A stretch of DNA of 64,000 nucleotides. Source: Ridgeia piscesae. Taxonomy: Eukaryota; Annelida; Polychaeta; Sabellida; Siboglinidae. Position numbers and translations under genes: made by a program. Under the pieces are notes generated by a model, which saw only the letters and a list, made by a program, of their open reading frames with translations, had not been told where the DNA came from and made no database searches. The stretch is taken from assembly GCA_025642075.2 (NCBI GenBank), contig JAODUO010001197.1, positions 65,001 through 129,000 of the forward strand. The letters run 5' to 3'. Positions 22,312 to 34,089 of the stretch are shown one piece after another; the stretch's first letter is position 1, and each line of letters begins with the position of its first letter.

Positions 22312-22554
22312 ATGTCGGCCCGACTGAAGATAAACAGATTGTGCCTTTGTCACTTTGCTAAGACTGATCCTGCATTCGCTAGGGCCGTCATCGAGAAGGG
22401 AAATGAAAATCTGGTTCGAAGTTTGTGCCAACGTGCTCACAGCATCTTAAAAGGGCCCGATGATATACAGGATTGGGTCAGCAACACCCGGTGTGGTGCT
22501 ACTTACCCGCCAAGCGACTGTCTCCATTGGTGGACACATAACAGAATCCCATGA
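22312..22554 (+). pseudogene. Small ORF downstream of the ATPase, Polinton-associated type
   Basis: 80 codons starting 35 bases after the ATPase stop. RLKINRLCLCHFAKTDPAFA, RAVIEKGNENLVRSLCQRAH and SILKG resemble a short helical protein (L..L..A.P..R.AII....K.LI..LCEC..N.LKG) that recurs beside packaging ATPases in Polinton/adintovirus-like elements. Its role is not known to me. Similarity fades after SILKGPDD, so the C-terminus is probably frameshifted or lost. Confidence 0.6.
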
Positions 22555-22909
22555 GAGAGAAACGCGACATCTTGAGGTTGTTCACCCAGAAACTTTGCGA
22601 GATGCAGCACCCACAATCGTGTTTGCCGCGTTTCCTACTTGTTAACTTTGGTAGGCACATTGTACCAAGCTACTGCAGTGAACAGAAGCTCGGACATGCA
22701 TATCATGCTATGACTAGTCGCCGTGGTTAGGACAACAAACATGTTGTCATATGCATGTCTGCATTGACGATACTTTATAAATGAATTATTGTGTTTACTT
22801 GAATACAAATGTGCAAACCGTATTGCTTGTTGTTTCTCCTGTTATAACTAGCTTTGACCCAGGTCCCCGTTTTGTCATGTACGACACACATCATTTTCCT
22901 AACCAAATC

Positions 22910-24660
22910 TAAACAATCTAGAAAAAAATTGGGTTGTGACGTCACCTCTTTAAAAAAACTGCTACCGTCCTGCGGATAACTCTGACATTACGTTAGACGC
23001 TAGCCCCATCTAGCGGATAAAACAGCCACTAATTAGGGTTTGACATCGAAAACGATGGCTTCCACTACTTTCATAACATAATTTCTTGTAAAATGGCGGC
23101 TTCGGTCATAGTCATAACATACCTTTTAGTGTTTCGATGCGATAACTTTGTCAAGTTTTTCAAATTTGCTAAGTCGGTGTGCCAACTTTGTACCATTTCA
23201 CAACTTTTCACCATTTCACCGCGATGGCTTTATCACTTTAACGGATTTTTCTAAGTCATCTTGGTAATTTCATAACATTCTGTGGAAAAACTTTGGCACT
23301 TTCTATCATAAACCGAGAACAATCTATAAAAATCGTGGGTTGTGACGTCACTTCTTTCAAAAATGGTAGCATCTAGCGGATAACTCTGACACTAAATTAG
23401 ACGCAAGCCCCATCTAGCGGACAAAACAGCCACTAATTAGGGTTTGACATAGAAAACGATGGCTTCCACTACTTCCATAACAGAATTTCTTGTAAAATGG
23501 CGGCTTCGGTCACAGTCATAATATACCTTTTAGTGTGTCGATGCGATAACATTGTCAAGTTTTTGTCTTCATATTTTACTAAGTCGGTGTGCAACTTTGT
23601 ACCATTTCACATCTTTTCACCGTTTCATCGCGATGGCTTCGTCACTTTGACGTATTTGTTATCTTGGTACTTTCATGACCTTCTGTGGGACAACTTTGGT
23701 ACTTTCTATCATACACCGAGAACCTTGGTGGTTTTTCTTACGACTCACATCATTTTCCTAACCAAATCTAAAACCATGTGGATAAATCTTGGGTTGTGAC
23801 GTCACTTATTTAAAAACTGGCGCCATCTAGCGGATATATCTGACACTACGTTAGACGCTAGCCCCATCTAGCGGACAAAACCGCCATTAATTAGAGTTCG
23901 ACATAGAAAATGATGGCTTCAACTACTTCCATAACAAAATTTCTTGTAAAATGGCGGCTTCGGTCACAGTCATGACATACCTTTTTGTATTTCGAGGCCA
24001 TAACCTTGCCAAATATTCGTATTTTACTCAAGTTAACGTGGTAATTTCATAACGTTTAGCGACTCAATGAGATAGAAAGAGGAATCTTTTCACTTCAGAC
24101 CATATTCGTATCATAACTTCTACCAAAATGAAGCTCCTATCACGCGTAAAACATAACTTCTGTAAAAAATGACGCTTCCGGTCATGTGCAAAAACATAAC
24201 TTCCATAAAAGGACGATTCCTCTCACGAGTAAAACACAACTTCCGGGAAAATGGTGGTTTCGACCACAGCCATAACGTAACTTAACGTTTTGAGGTGATA
24301 ATCATATCATGTATTCGTATTTTACTAAGTCATTATCGTAACTTCCCAACCAAATCTAGAAAAATGTTGGTTTGTGACAAAATTTTCGGTTGCGACCTCA
24401 CTACACTAGACGCTAAACATATCTGGCGGATAATCCTAACATTATATGAGACGACAGCGCTATCTAGCAGACAAAACAACCACTAACTCGGGTTAGACAC
24501 AGTAAAAACTTGGGTTGCGACATCATCACTTTAACAGCTAGCGCCATCTAGCGGAAAACCCTAACACTACATTAGACGCCAGCGCCATCTAGCGGTCAAA
24601 ACAACCATTAAATAGGGTTTTACACATAATTTGTTTAGGTTAACTAGGGTTTAACGTACG
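22910..24660. repeat. Degenerate tandem repeat of 400-450 bp with CRE and CTCF-like motifs
   Basis: The block GGGTTGTGACGTCAC recurs at 22931, 23337 and 23791, with shorter relatives at about 24365 and 24500. Each block is followed by TAGCG-type boxes (CCATCTAGCGG), AAAATGGCGGCTTCGGTC and AGTCGGTGTGC. TGACGTCA palindromes lie at 22937-22944, 23343-23350 and 23797-23804. It occupies the right interior of the Polinton-like element, where genes would be expected. Confidence 0.85.
23820..24595 (-). promoter_or_regulatory. Cluster of CTCF-core-like sites
   Basis: On the minus strand, CCGCTAGATGGCGC fits the CTCF core CCRSYAGRKGGCRS at all 14 positions, at 23820-23833, 24541-24554 and 24582-24595. 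One-mismatch versions (CCGCTAGATGGGGC) are at 23003-23016, 23407-23420 and 23861-23874. All share one orientation. Binding is not shown by sequence alone. Confidence 0.5.
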
Positions 24661-24827
24661 CAACAGTTTGTGTTAACTGATCGAAAATGTGATACCAAAC
24701 TACGCTCCCGTGGGTGTGCACGTCGCACAGTCGCAGGGTGGAAGTTCGACGGTCAACATCTCCTACACCTTCAGCTGACGCAGTGACTTACCGTAGTGTA
24801 GTACAGACAGCAACCGACTGCCCTGGC

Positions 24828-25476
24828 CGTGACAGCAAGCTTCGCTAGATAGACATGCGCTGTGTTGCACCCGCACTGGACATGGACAATTTTGTATTGG
24901 GAAGACCTATGTGACTTACATACTGGGCATGAAGTGATACCACCATATGAATAAACGTACCCAGACTTGTCAATATAGGGACACTACATCACAGATACAA
25001 TGTATTACATTGTTTTTTATTTACTGCTGGTTGCCTAGCAACCTATAGTTGAACCGGCGAAGGTCTACTTACAGTAGCGGTGCCCTTGCAAGTCGCGCAG
25101 TCGGAGGGAAGAAGGTCGACGGTTAATATCTCCTACACCTACAGTTGACGCGGTGACTTGCCGTAGCGTAGTGTACCGACCACTTGCAGTCCTACATCGT
25201 CGTCCACTGACGCACTGTAACTGATGCTCACTGAGCCAGCTTCCCTCGATGAGAACAGACAACACCTGACTGATAGGGCAGCGAGCTTCGGTAGATAGAC
25301 AAGCACCGTGTTGCACCCGCACTGAATATGGAGGACCAGGTATGTTAGTCGCATACGTGGGACCTAACTACCAGGAGAGCGGGCACATTGCATAGGGCGC
25401 TGCGTTAAGAAAGTGACATCCTCCTCGACCGCTCCACCTCGCCACCCATGCCATGATAAGTACATACTATACTACT
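24828..25476. repeat. Right inverted terminus of the Polinton-like element
   Basis: Partner of 20135-20936. It ends ..CATACTATACTACT at 25476, directly followed by the target copy GTGTGG (25477-25482). An extra segment of about 190 bp (about 25125-25300) is absent from the left arm. Confidence 0.85.
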
Positions 25477-26091
25477 GTGTGGGATGAATATTTCGCAGAT
25501 AGCTTGAAGGCTGGAACACGAACAAGGAGAGGGAAATGTATCCGCCGACGCATTGAGCCATCCAACTTAATTCGTGGGAACTGGCAGGAGTTTCACCGCA
25601 TTGACGACAACAAGATAGAGTTGGTTTTGTTCTTGACGACGAGTGCAGCAACTAATGCCACCGCCAAACAAGTTATGAGCACATATCACACTGATGTGCT
25701 GTGTACTCAGCCCCGAGACGTATCAGGCCTTGCTCCTTGCACTTATGAAGAAGCAGATACACGAATTCTACTCCACCTGGAAGATGCTACTGTGAAACAA
25801 GGGTATGACAAGATACCCATTCGCACAGTTGACACGGTGTGGCAGTTCTTGAAGTGACATCAGCCCAGCGCCTCAACATTACCGAACTGTGGATTGCCTT
25901 TGGTGATGGGAAGAACTTTCGATATTTACGAGATGGCCAACGCATTAGGTCTTGGTCGTTGTGTTGCTTTGCCAATGTTTCATGCCTTCGCTGGTTGTGA
26001 CACGGTGTCATGTCTTGGACGCAGCAGCAAACAGACTGCATGGGACATGTGGGGATCTATGACGAAGTCACACCAGCTTTCTGTGTCTTGA
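25477..26091 (+). pseudogene. Right piece of the EADTR repeat-family gene, frameshifted
   Basis: The frame from 25477 reads WDEYFADSLKAGTRTRRGK, GNWQEFHRIDDNKIELVLFL, YEEADTRILLHLEDA and IPIRTVDT, and stops at 25857. The following sequence (25858-26091) continues in other frames with ELWIAFGDGKNFRY and ALPMFHAFAGCDTVSCLG. This protein family is repeated in many marine invertebrate genomes. The acidic boxes EADTR, TVDTD (the last Asp is lost here) and GCDT are spaced like the metal-binding Asp/Glu residues of XPG/FEN-type PIN nucleases, which is my inference. It carries a short deletion after TVDT and at least one frameshift, and was interrupted on its left by the Polinton-like insertion. Confidence 0.7.
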
Positions 26092-26430
26092 CTGCTACCC
26101 CGGAGACCGTGAACATTAGGACTTATAGTAACTAAGAACTGTCACATTTTGCATAGGACGTTTTGATCATGCACACGTGTTACATGCACACTGACCTGTC
26201 ACACACGACGTAGTAACTTCCTGCTGTGGAATGTTTCTGCTGACAACATGTCACAAAACATGGAATCAAACAATGATACTCCCATTCTTACACTTTATAT
26301 ATCACAAACGATGAGTTAGACCTGCGAGGGGTTTTGAAGGTAGCATAAACTTTCATAAATAGCAAGGAAGGGAACAATTTTTATACTCCTCTCAATATAG
26401 CCTAGCTAGTAAAATAGCTTTTGGTGGTAG
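26092..26430. other. Intergenic, nothing recognised
   Basis: No family-like open frame and no tandem repeat. Confidence 0.4.
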
Positions 26431-26439
26431 CCATTATAG

Positions 26440-26960
26440 AAAACAACCGCCATTTTAGTCGCCATCTTGAAAAAGACCGATGCGAATGTCCGACAAACTT
26501 TGAAAGGCGCGGATGTTAATGTTGAAGAAGGTCATACGTAATATATAAGAAATCGTGACCTTGAAAAAAACTTACATTTTAACACAAACGTAGCGGTTCT
26601 GACTGAAGCATTTTAAAGGTATGAACAACATTTGTTTCAGCGGCCGTCATTTTATAAAATGGCGGATGAGAAGGTCGACAAAGGTCAAATGCAAAATATT
26701 TTACAACAATTAAATCGACTGTCCACATACCTATGTTTGTTTAGGTGGCGTAGATCATGATATATAGGGTCATTAGTCTTGACGGCCGCCATCTTCAAAA
26801 ATGGCGGATGTGAATGTCGGAGAAGGTCAAAAGTAATATATTTGAAATAATTGACCCTGAAGACATAGTGTTAAACACCAAAACCACTGATTTACTTCAC
26901 GCAGTTATTAAGATATGAGAAAATATGTTTACGGCGGCCATCTTGAAAAATGGCCGCCAA
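26440..26960. repeat. Diverged repeats with paired GCCGCCATCTT / AATGGCGG boxes
   Basis: About four related segments carry GCCATCTT or GCCATTTT close to ATGGCGG in the opposite orientation, followed by AAGGTCGAC/AAGGTCAAA (about 26450-26480, 26640-26690, 26783-26835, 26933-26956). The boxes match the YY1 core (AANATGGCGGC) and would let each segment fold into a short hairpin. Family unknown; possibly an old MITE or satellite. Confidence 0.55.
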
Positions 26961-29496
26961 CGACTTCCAAGGCAAAATCTGACATGGCCCTATATCTAAA
27001 TATGTTTGTATATATATGTTTTACGTTTGTGCCAAATCTCATGGTTTTATCTTACCACGCACCATTCATACACATATCGGCTGTGCTAAAGTAGACCCTA
27101 AACCGAAAAAGGCAATTCTCCAAACACCGTTCGAAGGGTCTTTCCAGGTGGTCTTCATTTCTTCGGTTACGGACCTCCTCCCGTTGTTTCCGGCGATGTC
27201 ATAATTCTATTTGCTTTTCTTGCTTGTTACATATTGAAGCCATGTAACAGTTTTGGTTTCTATCCAGAGGCCTTGTCCACTCCAAATGCACTATTTGTTT
27301 TATTCCTTGATGCTATTTCGGTTTGTCCTCTTCACTATCTGTATCACCATTTGCATACATACACATTTGCAGGCACATAAATGTTGTATAGCTGTTGTCA
27401 GTACTGTCTCGATCGACCGTTAACGTGTAGCGAGAACGCCCGGATAATGAACCCTTTCACGGAACCGCTTCATCGCTGCAACAATATCAAAATAAAAACC
27501 TGCTAGCGGTGTTTTATCAGTTTAGCGGGTCACCATCTCGTGGCTATTGCTTTGTGGCTGGCGGCCAGATATAGATTCAAAAGAACAACAGCAATTCGAC
27601 CGACTGCCATGGAAGCTTGGTAAAAATATAGTTTCAAAACTAGTTGTATTGGCAATATAACTGAAGCAGGTGGAGATAACCACGATGTCACTTTATAAAT
27701 ATATCATTTCCTCATGTTCGGCACGTCCTTCGCAATGGTCTCTCGCCTGTCAAACACCGAATCCACGTGTAAATGAACTTATTTATTAAGTTGCAATGAC
27801 TACGCCATTGCTGTTTTTTTTAGCATTTAAAACATCTCCCACGCCTTCTAATTCCCTTGCGGTGTCATGAATTTATTTCACCCTTTCGATTACCTGTTTT
27901 CGGAACTCTCGCCCTTTTAATCAACTCTTTTGTTCACGTCAATCTTTTTCGTTTTAGTTTTCTCTTTAACGACTTCAGCCACTTCAGTCTTGGTTCTGGA
28001 AAGTGACATACATTGTGTAGCACATGTCGACGCAGTGGACACTTGCTTTAAAACATGAACGATCTCAGATTACAGTGTTACGTGCAGTGCCTACTATCAA
28101 CTACAAATAATAATGTATGATACATAAACTAACGATGTATTACATCTAGTGAACGGTGCTTTTCGTTTAATGCACGTCTCACTGTCAACTTTACGGAAAA
28201 CACCAATAATTTAAACAGGTATTAAAGTATGAAAATAAACAGTTTGTAAACTTTCTTCACAAGAACAACTTTTTAGTTATGGTAAGTGTTGATACTTAAA
28301 ATGGCTAGGCCGACACTTAAATTGTTATTCAATACAGTGAATACATCCAACTTCTATCATCGTACATAATAATCTCATTTACACATGAAGTGTCCATAGT
28401 GACAATGTACTTACTCATAACACGACGTATTTTCAATTATAATGAGAATATTATGGAAAACGCTTAGTCTGCAAGAAAGCTATCATGTTCGGTAGTGGAA
28501 ACATTCCTTCTCATTCCTGCTCATTCAAAGATAATCTTGACTTCTTTGGGAGTTTTATGCCATGCTGCAATTAATACGCGAAGATTATGACTTCACGTTC
28601 TACTTGGGCATAGTCGCAAGAACAGGAGGAGAGGGACATCTGGTCCCTGGAATTTCGGAGGGTGGGCAAACATAGGTCTACCCTCCACCCACACAAACGT
28701 ATGAAAATACTGTCGCTTTGAGGATATCTGCAAACAAAAGTGGGAGGTAAGAGGGTAGCTACAACTCGTCAATTTTGGGCAGTGGGCAGGCATATTGTTG
28801 TAGTAAGACATCAGCAAGACAATTTCGGGCGGCGTTGTATACTTGTAAATTTACCAACTGCACCCGACACCCCGTCTTCCAGTGTCAGCTGCATCTTGGG
28901 TGCTGCAGCGACGAAATATTTCAAACGGCATCCAATAACATCACTCGCCGCGAGTTGAATTCGTTCGCGCGTCACTGCCCTTTAGGCTCTATAAAAACCT
29001 TCATTTGCACACGAAAAGCCACCCCTTCTAAAGATAACAAACATAAAGTAATTTAGTATTTGGTGTAATGGCTGTGCAATCCTATCTCCGCCCTCCCGCC
29101 GAAACGATTTCCCCATGTTCCGACGCGTGTAACAAAGTTACTAATTTATAGCAACAATGTAACGTATGCTGAGAACTGGCATATTCAAAAACATTGCTCC
29201 ATTTCTAACGAGGATACTGTATCGAATGGTACGAAAAATAGTGTCTAACAATTGAGCTGATGCATAACCTAGCTTGAATGAAATAATGAGGTCACTGTAC
29301 ATAATAATATTACCTGGAGCCAGACATAGTAGGACCAGTAATGTTATCATACATAAATATATATTAGAGCTGCAAAATAATTCGACTAATGTCGACTCAT
29401 TTACTAATCTCGTCCGAACGTAGCAAAGGATAAAAAACAAAAACAAATGCAGGCCCCTAGCATTGGTCATAACGTCTAAATTCCATTAAAAAAATC
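26961..29496. other. Intergenic, nothing recognised
   Basis: About 2.5 kb without a family-like ORF, tandem array or known element. The overlapping short frames at 28593-29056 include a Cys-rich stretch (CKFTNCTRHPVFQCQLHLGC) that I cannot assign. Confidence 0.4.
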
Positions 29497-29746
29497 AAGA
29501 TGGAGTGCGTGCGTTTGCGTGCGTGCGTTTGCGTGCGTGCGTTTGCGTGCGTGCGTTTGCGTGCGTGCGTTTGCGTGCGTTTGCGTGCGTGCGTTTGCGT
29601 GCGTTTGCGTGCGTGCGTTTGCGTGCGTGCGTTTGCGTGCGTGCGTTTGCGTGCGTTTGCGTGCGAGCGTTTGCGTGCGAGCGTTTGCGTGCGTGCGTTT
29701 GCGTGCGTGCGTTTGCGTGCAAGCGTTCGTTCGTGCGTGCGTGCAA
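29497..29746. repeat. GCGTTTGCGTGC minisatellite
   Basis: Irregular 10-14 bp repeats built from GCGT, TTGCGT and GCGTGC, open in several frames on both strands. The alternating purine-pyrimidine pattern (GCGTGCGTGCGT) is Z-DNA-prone. Confidence 0.95.
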
Positions 29747-30059
29747 ATTATAGGGTCTATTAAACACATTAAAATGTTCACGAGGTTATCATAGTATTAA
29801 GTATATCAGCTTAGAATAAATATTTTTACTACAAAGAGACGCGATGTGCGACAGTGAACGACACCAATTCGTTCATTGCATTTCCGTGCAAAGGGGAAAC
29901 GCAAATGAACAACCACAACGCCGGGTAAAGCTGTAATGGCTTGCACATCCCTGACACAGCCAGCCGCTGGCAAACGCGCGCCAACCTGTGCTGTAGACCG
30001 CCATACTTGTTGACGCTATATACTGGCACCGTTGTGGCAAGGTTCACGAATCGATAATT

Positions 30060-30630
30060 ATTTGTGTCCTGTCTAATAGCTGACTGAAAGACGAGGCACA
30101 GCGGCGGGTATCGGTAACCGCGCTACCGACAGCAGCCCTGCCCAGAGCCAGATGGTAGTCGCTGTCGCCGCGCCATCATCCGCCGTCAACTCATTGTCGC
30201 CACACCTGCAGTCAGTCGTTATACAGCCAGGGTCGCCGCCAGAGCGACGGAGCAATTCTCGTAGACGCGGGAAATGTGGGCGAAATGTGCCATTTAGCAC
30301 TGGACATTATTGGCGATAGTGATCTGGATTTTACCTCTTGAAATTTTGATCTAAAATCGGCCTTTTTCGTCGCTGGGCGCGTTCTTATGCGGTGTCCGCG
30401 CGCGCTGCGCGGTGACATTCTGCCGATCGACGGACGCTAGTCGTTGCGCGGGCTGCGGCTCGCTGTCGTAGCGGGGACTAGCGCTGCCGCGTCACTCTCC
30501 GGTAACGTCATTTCGCGACGTCGACTGGTTTTTCGCACCCGGGCGCTGAACCCGGGCGCCCGTTCCATCTGGCAGCAGACGACGAACGCAGGTCTGTCCG
30601 TCCGTCTGACCACACGCCACGTTCGCTACG
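30060..30630 (+). promoter_or_regulatory. GC/CpG-rich promoter and 5' leader of the Ras-GRF gene
   Basis: The sequence changes abruptly to GC-rich and CpG-dense from about 30060 up to the exon at 30631 (for example GCGGTGTCCGCGCGCGCTGCGCGG near 30390-30415, of which CGCGCGCGCTGCGCG is the core). No TATA box is evident. The pattern fits a CpG-type promoter. The transcription start cannot be placed by eye. Confidence 0.6.
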
Positions 30631-30897
30631 ATGCAGAAAGGCATTCGGATAAATGAAAGCCAGCTCCTGTACCTCGCGGCCAAGGCGCGTCAGCAGAAAT
30701 CGCTCGGGGGCTACCTGTACAAAAAGAGCTCGGATGGCAGCAAATGGCAGCTACGCTGGTTCAAGCTGTATCAGAATATGCTGTTTTACTACGAAAATGA
30801 GCACTCGCCCCGTCCTTCTGGCGTCGCCCTTCTCGAAGGATGCTACTGTGAACGGCTGGTCACCCCGTCGTCCGGCAAAGGAAAGGACTCCGATAAG
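30631..30897 (+). CDS. Rasgrf: Ras-GRF homologue, first coding exon (start of N-terminal PH domain)
   Basis: This encodes the first 89 residues of a Ras-specific guanine-nucleotide-releasing factor, a large cytoplasmic/membrane protein (PH, IQ, DH-PH, CDC25 domains) that activates Ras and Rac. The protein starts MQKGIRIN, as do vertebrate RASGRF1/2 (MQKGIRLN), and continues GGYLYKKSSDGSKWQLRWFK and MLFYYENEHSPRPSGVALLE, then GCYCERL, aligning with the first PH strands (GYL.K...... KW..KWF.L..N.LFY.E, SRPSG...LEG..C.R). The frame fills the exon exactly in phase 0 up to the donor GTGCGT at 30898. The ATG is the first in frame after the CpG-rich leader. Exon 2 (the rest of the PH domain) is not recognisable in the remaining 33 kb. 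Confidence 0.95.
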
Positions 30898-33800
30898 GTG
30901 CGTTGTTTCATTTCGCTTGCGAATACCACAGCATATAATGTATGAATGTCATAACGTTCTTTGGACGACTGGGCGCACATTTGTTTCTTGAAGTTGAACG
31001 TATGTTTCGTCAGGTAATGTCCCTGTTTAGAACGAGAAAACTAGTCTACTTTTGCGCTTGCGCATATTACACGAGTGGCTGATTATCCACCGGCGACCGC
31101 CAGTCCCGCCAGCAGTAAGCGGTGCAGCTATGTCGGTTTCCTGTCGAAAATTTGCCCGGTTGTGTGCGAAAATGTCGCACTAAATTTGGATTTGGCAGGC
31201 CTACGCGAAAGACAAATTTAGTGTCCCAGTTTTGTCTAACCAAAGCTAAATAAAAACATGAACTACATGACACGACAAATAAAAGCGCCGTTTTACGAAA
31301 AACGTCGCATACAATCAGTCTCGGTGAAGTCTGAAGAAGTGGTAATCATAATCGTTTCGACCGATTGTTTATGTATCGCGGTTTTTCTTGACTATCTATT
31401 GACAAACTCAGATGTATAACAAACACGTGACGCTGTGAAAGACCTAACGTTCGATGTTAAGTGATTATTTTTAGTTTCATAGAAAACTAACGGCTACAGC
31501 GTCTTGTCATTCGTTAACGTCTCCAACGAAGCCAGCGAGCAGCAATTAATGTCTCTAATGATGGTAGCGCCTTTCTGCGAAATGTCGTTCCGTCGCTGTT
31601 AGTCAAAAATAGCTCATCTACCCATTTGCTTAGCTATATTGGTGTAATACTTAAACTAGGCCAGATACGATTGTTAGTAACTTAGAATATCGATGTCACG
31701 AGCAAACTTGTTGTGAATTAGTTAATGGAGGTCTCTGTTGTGACCATAATTGGTAAGTGTTTTTGACTCTCAATAATATGATTTTTGTCCATGGTTGACA
31801 TCTTGGTTTGTCATATCATGTAATAATACACATACCATTGTTTCAGCTGTGGTTTCAGCAAAAATCTGAAGCAGAATTTATTTAATTATGTGACATTAAA
31901 AAATAGAAATATCTGGACTGATCATTAAACAGATTTTATATAACCTTTTCCTTTTTTGGCAAGTCTTTCAACAAGACTTTCATAAGGTATCATAATTTGA
32001 GTACTTACTCTGTTCAGTGTGATTAACATAATTGTTTCACTTAAATTGGGATTAAGAAACGTTTGTTTTAATAATAGATAAATCTGGTAGTCAACTCAGC
32101 TTCTGTATATATCAGCAAAATAAATATTTTTGAGTTGATGTTTTAATCACTGAATACATGAATTATCTGATTCTGGAGAGTGGTGGACCTTACAAGTCTT
32201 CAGTTTTATCGTAAGATCTTCAGCTTTTTAATTTGTTTAGAACATCTTTTACTTCCCTGCTTTGTTTTGAAAATTTCCCATGTTGGTTTTGTTTTGGCCA
32301 GTGATCACAGCATGACCGAGTTCTTACACATAGACTAAGTCACTCAAATTTACTGGAAAACCCTCGAAAAAATTTAAAATGTACTGTTTGGCCACATGGG
32401 AGAACCGATCTCACAGATTTCTATGCTAATTTATGGAAACTAACAAAATGCTGTGTGGTCTTACAATGCCAGTTAACTAATTGCAATAAAGTCACAGTTT
32501 TAAATGCTAACAAACAAATAGATTGCCTGCACAAACAACAAACTAAACAATGGCCTGAACAGGAGTTATTTAAATCACCTCATAAGTCTAATCAATACTC
32601 TTGTGTCCTGACTGCCCTTTGTCATTGAGATTGTTTGCACTGTGAATGTGAACAGCCTTACATTGTTGCTGCTGATTCCTGATTATCACCCATTGTAAAA
32701 ACTGTCAGGTCATTCAGTGCAAAGTGCAATCCATTCACATCTATAAAATAATGTCCACCAATACATGACCATTGTTAAAGTTATGTAAATTGTTTTTCTA
32801 CAGTAGCTATATCATGTCTCCGTGACCAAGGCAATCATCACGCCTCCATCGGCCAGTCACAAACTAACGGAAAAACAGTGCTTTTAAAGTACTATAATGG
32901 TGTGTGTGTGTTTATGTGCGTGGGTGCGTGCATGCGTGCGTGCGTGCATGTACTCGTGTAATAGAATATGAAGTAGTTGCTACTTATCATGCAACAGATG
33001 CTTTGCAACATTATACATGTCAAGGAGAAAATATGTGTTAATGTTGTGCCTCATTAAAATATTTAATTTATATGTAGTGTTGTGTACATAATAAGTTTGG
33101 TTGGCCAAAGCATCTTCCACCTTCAAACTCCACATTTGCACCACACAAGACTCATCAAAAACTGTACTTTCCTAAAAAAAAATGCTCACAAAAATCCAAC
33201 CCTTCCTAAAATATTTGGGCTATTGCCAGTCCACATAAAATATATCAAAGGGACCAGGCCATAAACCCTCCTGGTTCATATAATTACCTATCAATAGATA
33301 CAGTTCAACCACTGAGGGACCATCTAAAACACTTAGGAAAATTGATGTTTGTTTGCTAAAAAAAGTGGGGTTTTTTCATGCCTACAGTTCCTGCGTGTTT
33401 TTGGAAGAAGAGTAAGATTTTACACCAAATCAGCTAATTCAGGCTAGAAAAAAGCACATTTTTTCTGCTGTTTTTTTTACAAAAAAAGTTGGAAGGTCTG
33501 GAGTTTGCATGTGGTACGTTACAATTAAAACATTGTGGCTGTTCATGAAAACACTACATTGTAAATGGAGATTAATAAATGTAAGGCAAACCCTGAGGAT
33601 AAAAATGTGGTCTTGGTGCATGCAGTTCAAAACAATATATGCACGCAAAACAAAACATAAAACAAATTTGAAGAAAAAAAACATTATGTAACAAGCAAGG
33701 TGAGATGAATGCTAATCAGTCATTTCTGCTACAACGCTGACAGGTAACAGTATAGGTTGATTTAAATCACCTTATAAATGGCTGAATGTGGTGGTGTATC

Positions 33801-34085
33801 TGTGAGCCAAAGAGGAGCCAAAATGTTTGAGCATGTAAGTGTGATTAGCTTGCAGTGATGTGTTATTTTAAAATATTTACAAAGCCAGAAGAGTCATAGC
33901 CCTTTGACACCTGGAAATACACTGGTCAGTAACTTAATGCACCTGACTGGGATTGATTACAAGGTGTTAATTGCAGCCAGTGGCACTAGTGGCCAGGTAG
34001 GCAAGAGGCAGGCATGACCACTTCATATGCAGAGTGGCAATCCACTGAGAGTGGAGTAACTTAGTGAAGTACCTTACAGCAGTGA
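30898..34085 (+). other. Ras-GRF intron 1, proximal part
   Basis: AT-rich intronic sequence without arrays, apart from a short TG/TGCG run at 32899-32950. No second Ras-GRF exon is recognised. The intron assignment is inference from the donor at 30898. Confidence 0.6.
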
Positions 34086-34089
34086 GTAG

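Larger units (their letters stand above)
20135..25476. mobile_element. Polinton-like element, 5.3 kb, degenerate
   Basis: The element has inverted termini that both begin AGTAGTATAGTATGT and a 6-bp target duplication (GTGTGT left, GTGTGG right). Polintons/Mavericks are known to start with AG, to carry long inverted termini and to make 6-bp duplications. Inside are a packaging ATPase, a Cys-rich ORF and a small conserved-looking ORF, all plus strand, and then a degenerate satellite. No protein-primed polymerase, retroviral-type integrase, protease or capsid genes are visible, and at 5.3 kb it is a third or less of the usual length. It is either an internally deleted relic or a non-autonomous derivative. 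The ORFs are broken, so it is not active. Confidence 0.85.

Noticed and set aside
20135..25476. Active Polinton or complete endogenous virus
   Set aside because: A stop in the ATPase, a frameshift in the neighbouring ORF, and no polymerase, integrase or capsid genes seen.
28593..29056. Overlapping frames with a Cys-rich stretch as a transposase end
   Set aside because: Cys spacing does not match the C-terminal fingers of piggyBac or other transposases that I know, and no flanking inverted repeats were found.
29476..29794. Six overlapping Ala/Cys/Arg or Thr/His-rich frames
   Set aside because: All derive from the GCGTTTGCGTGC repeat and are open on both strands.
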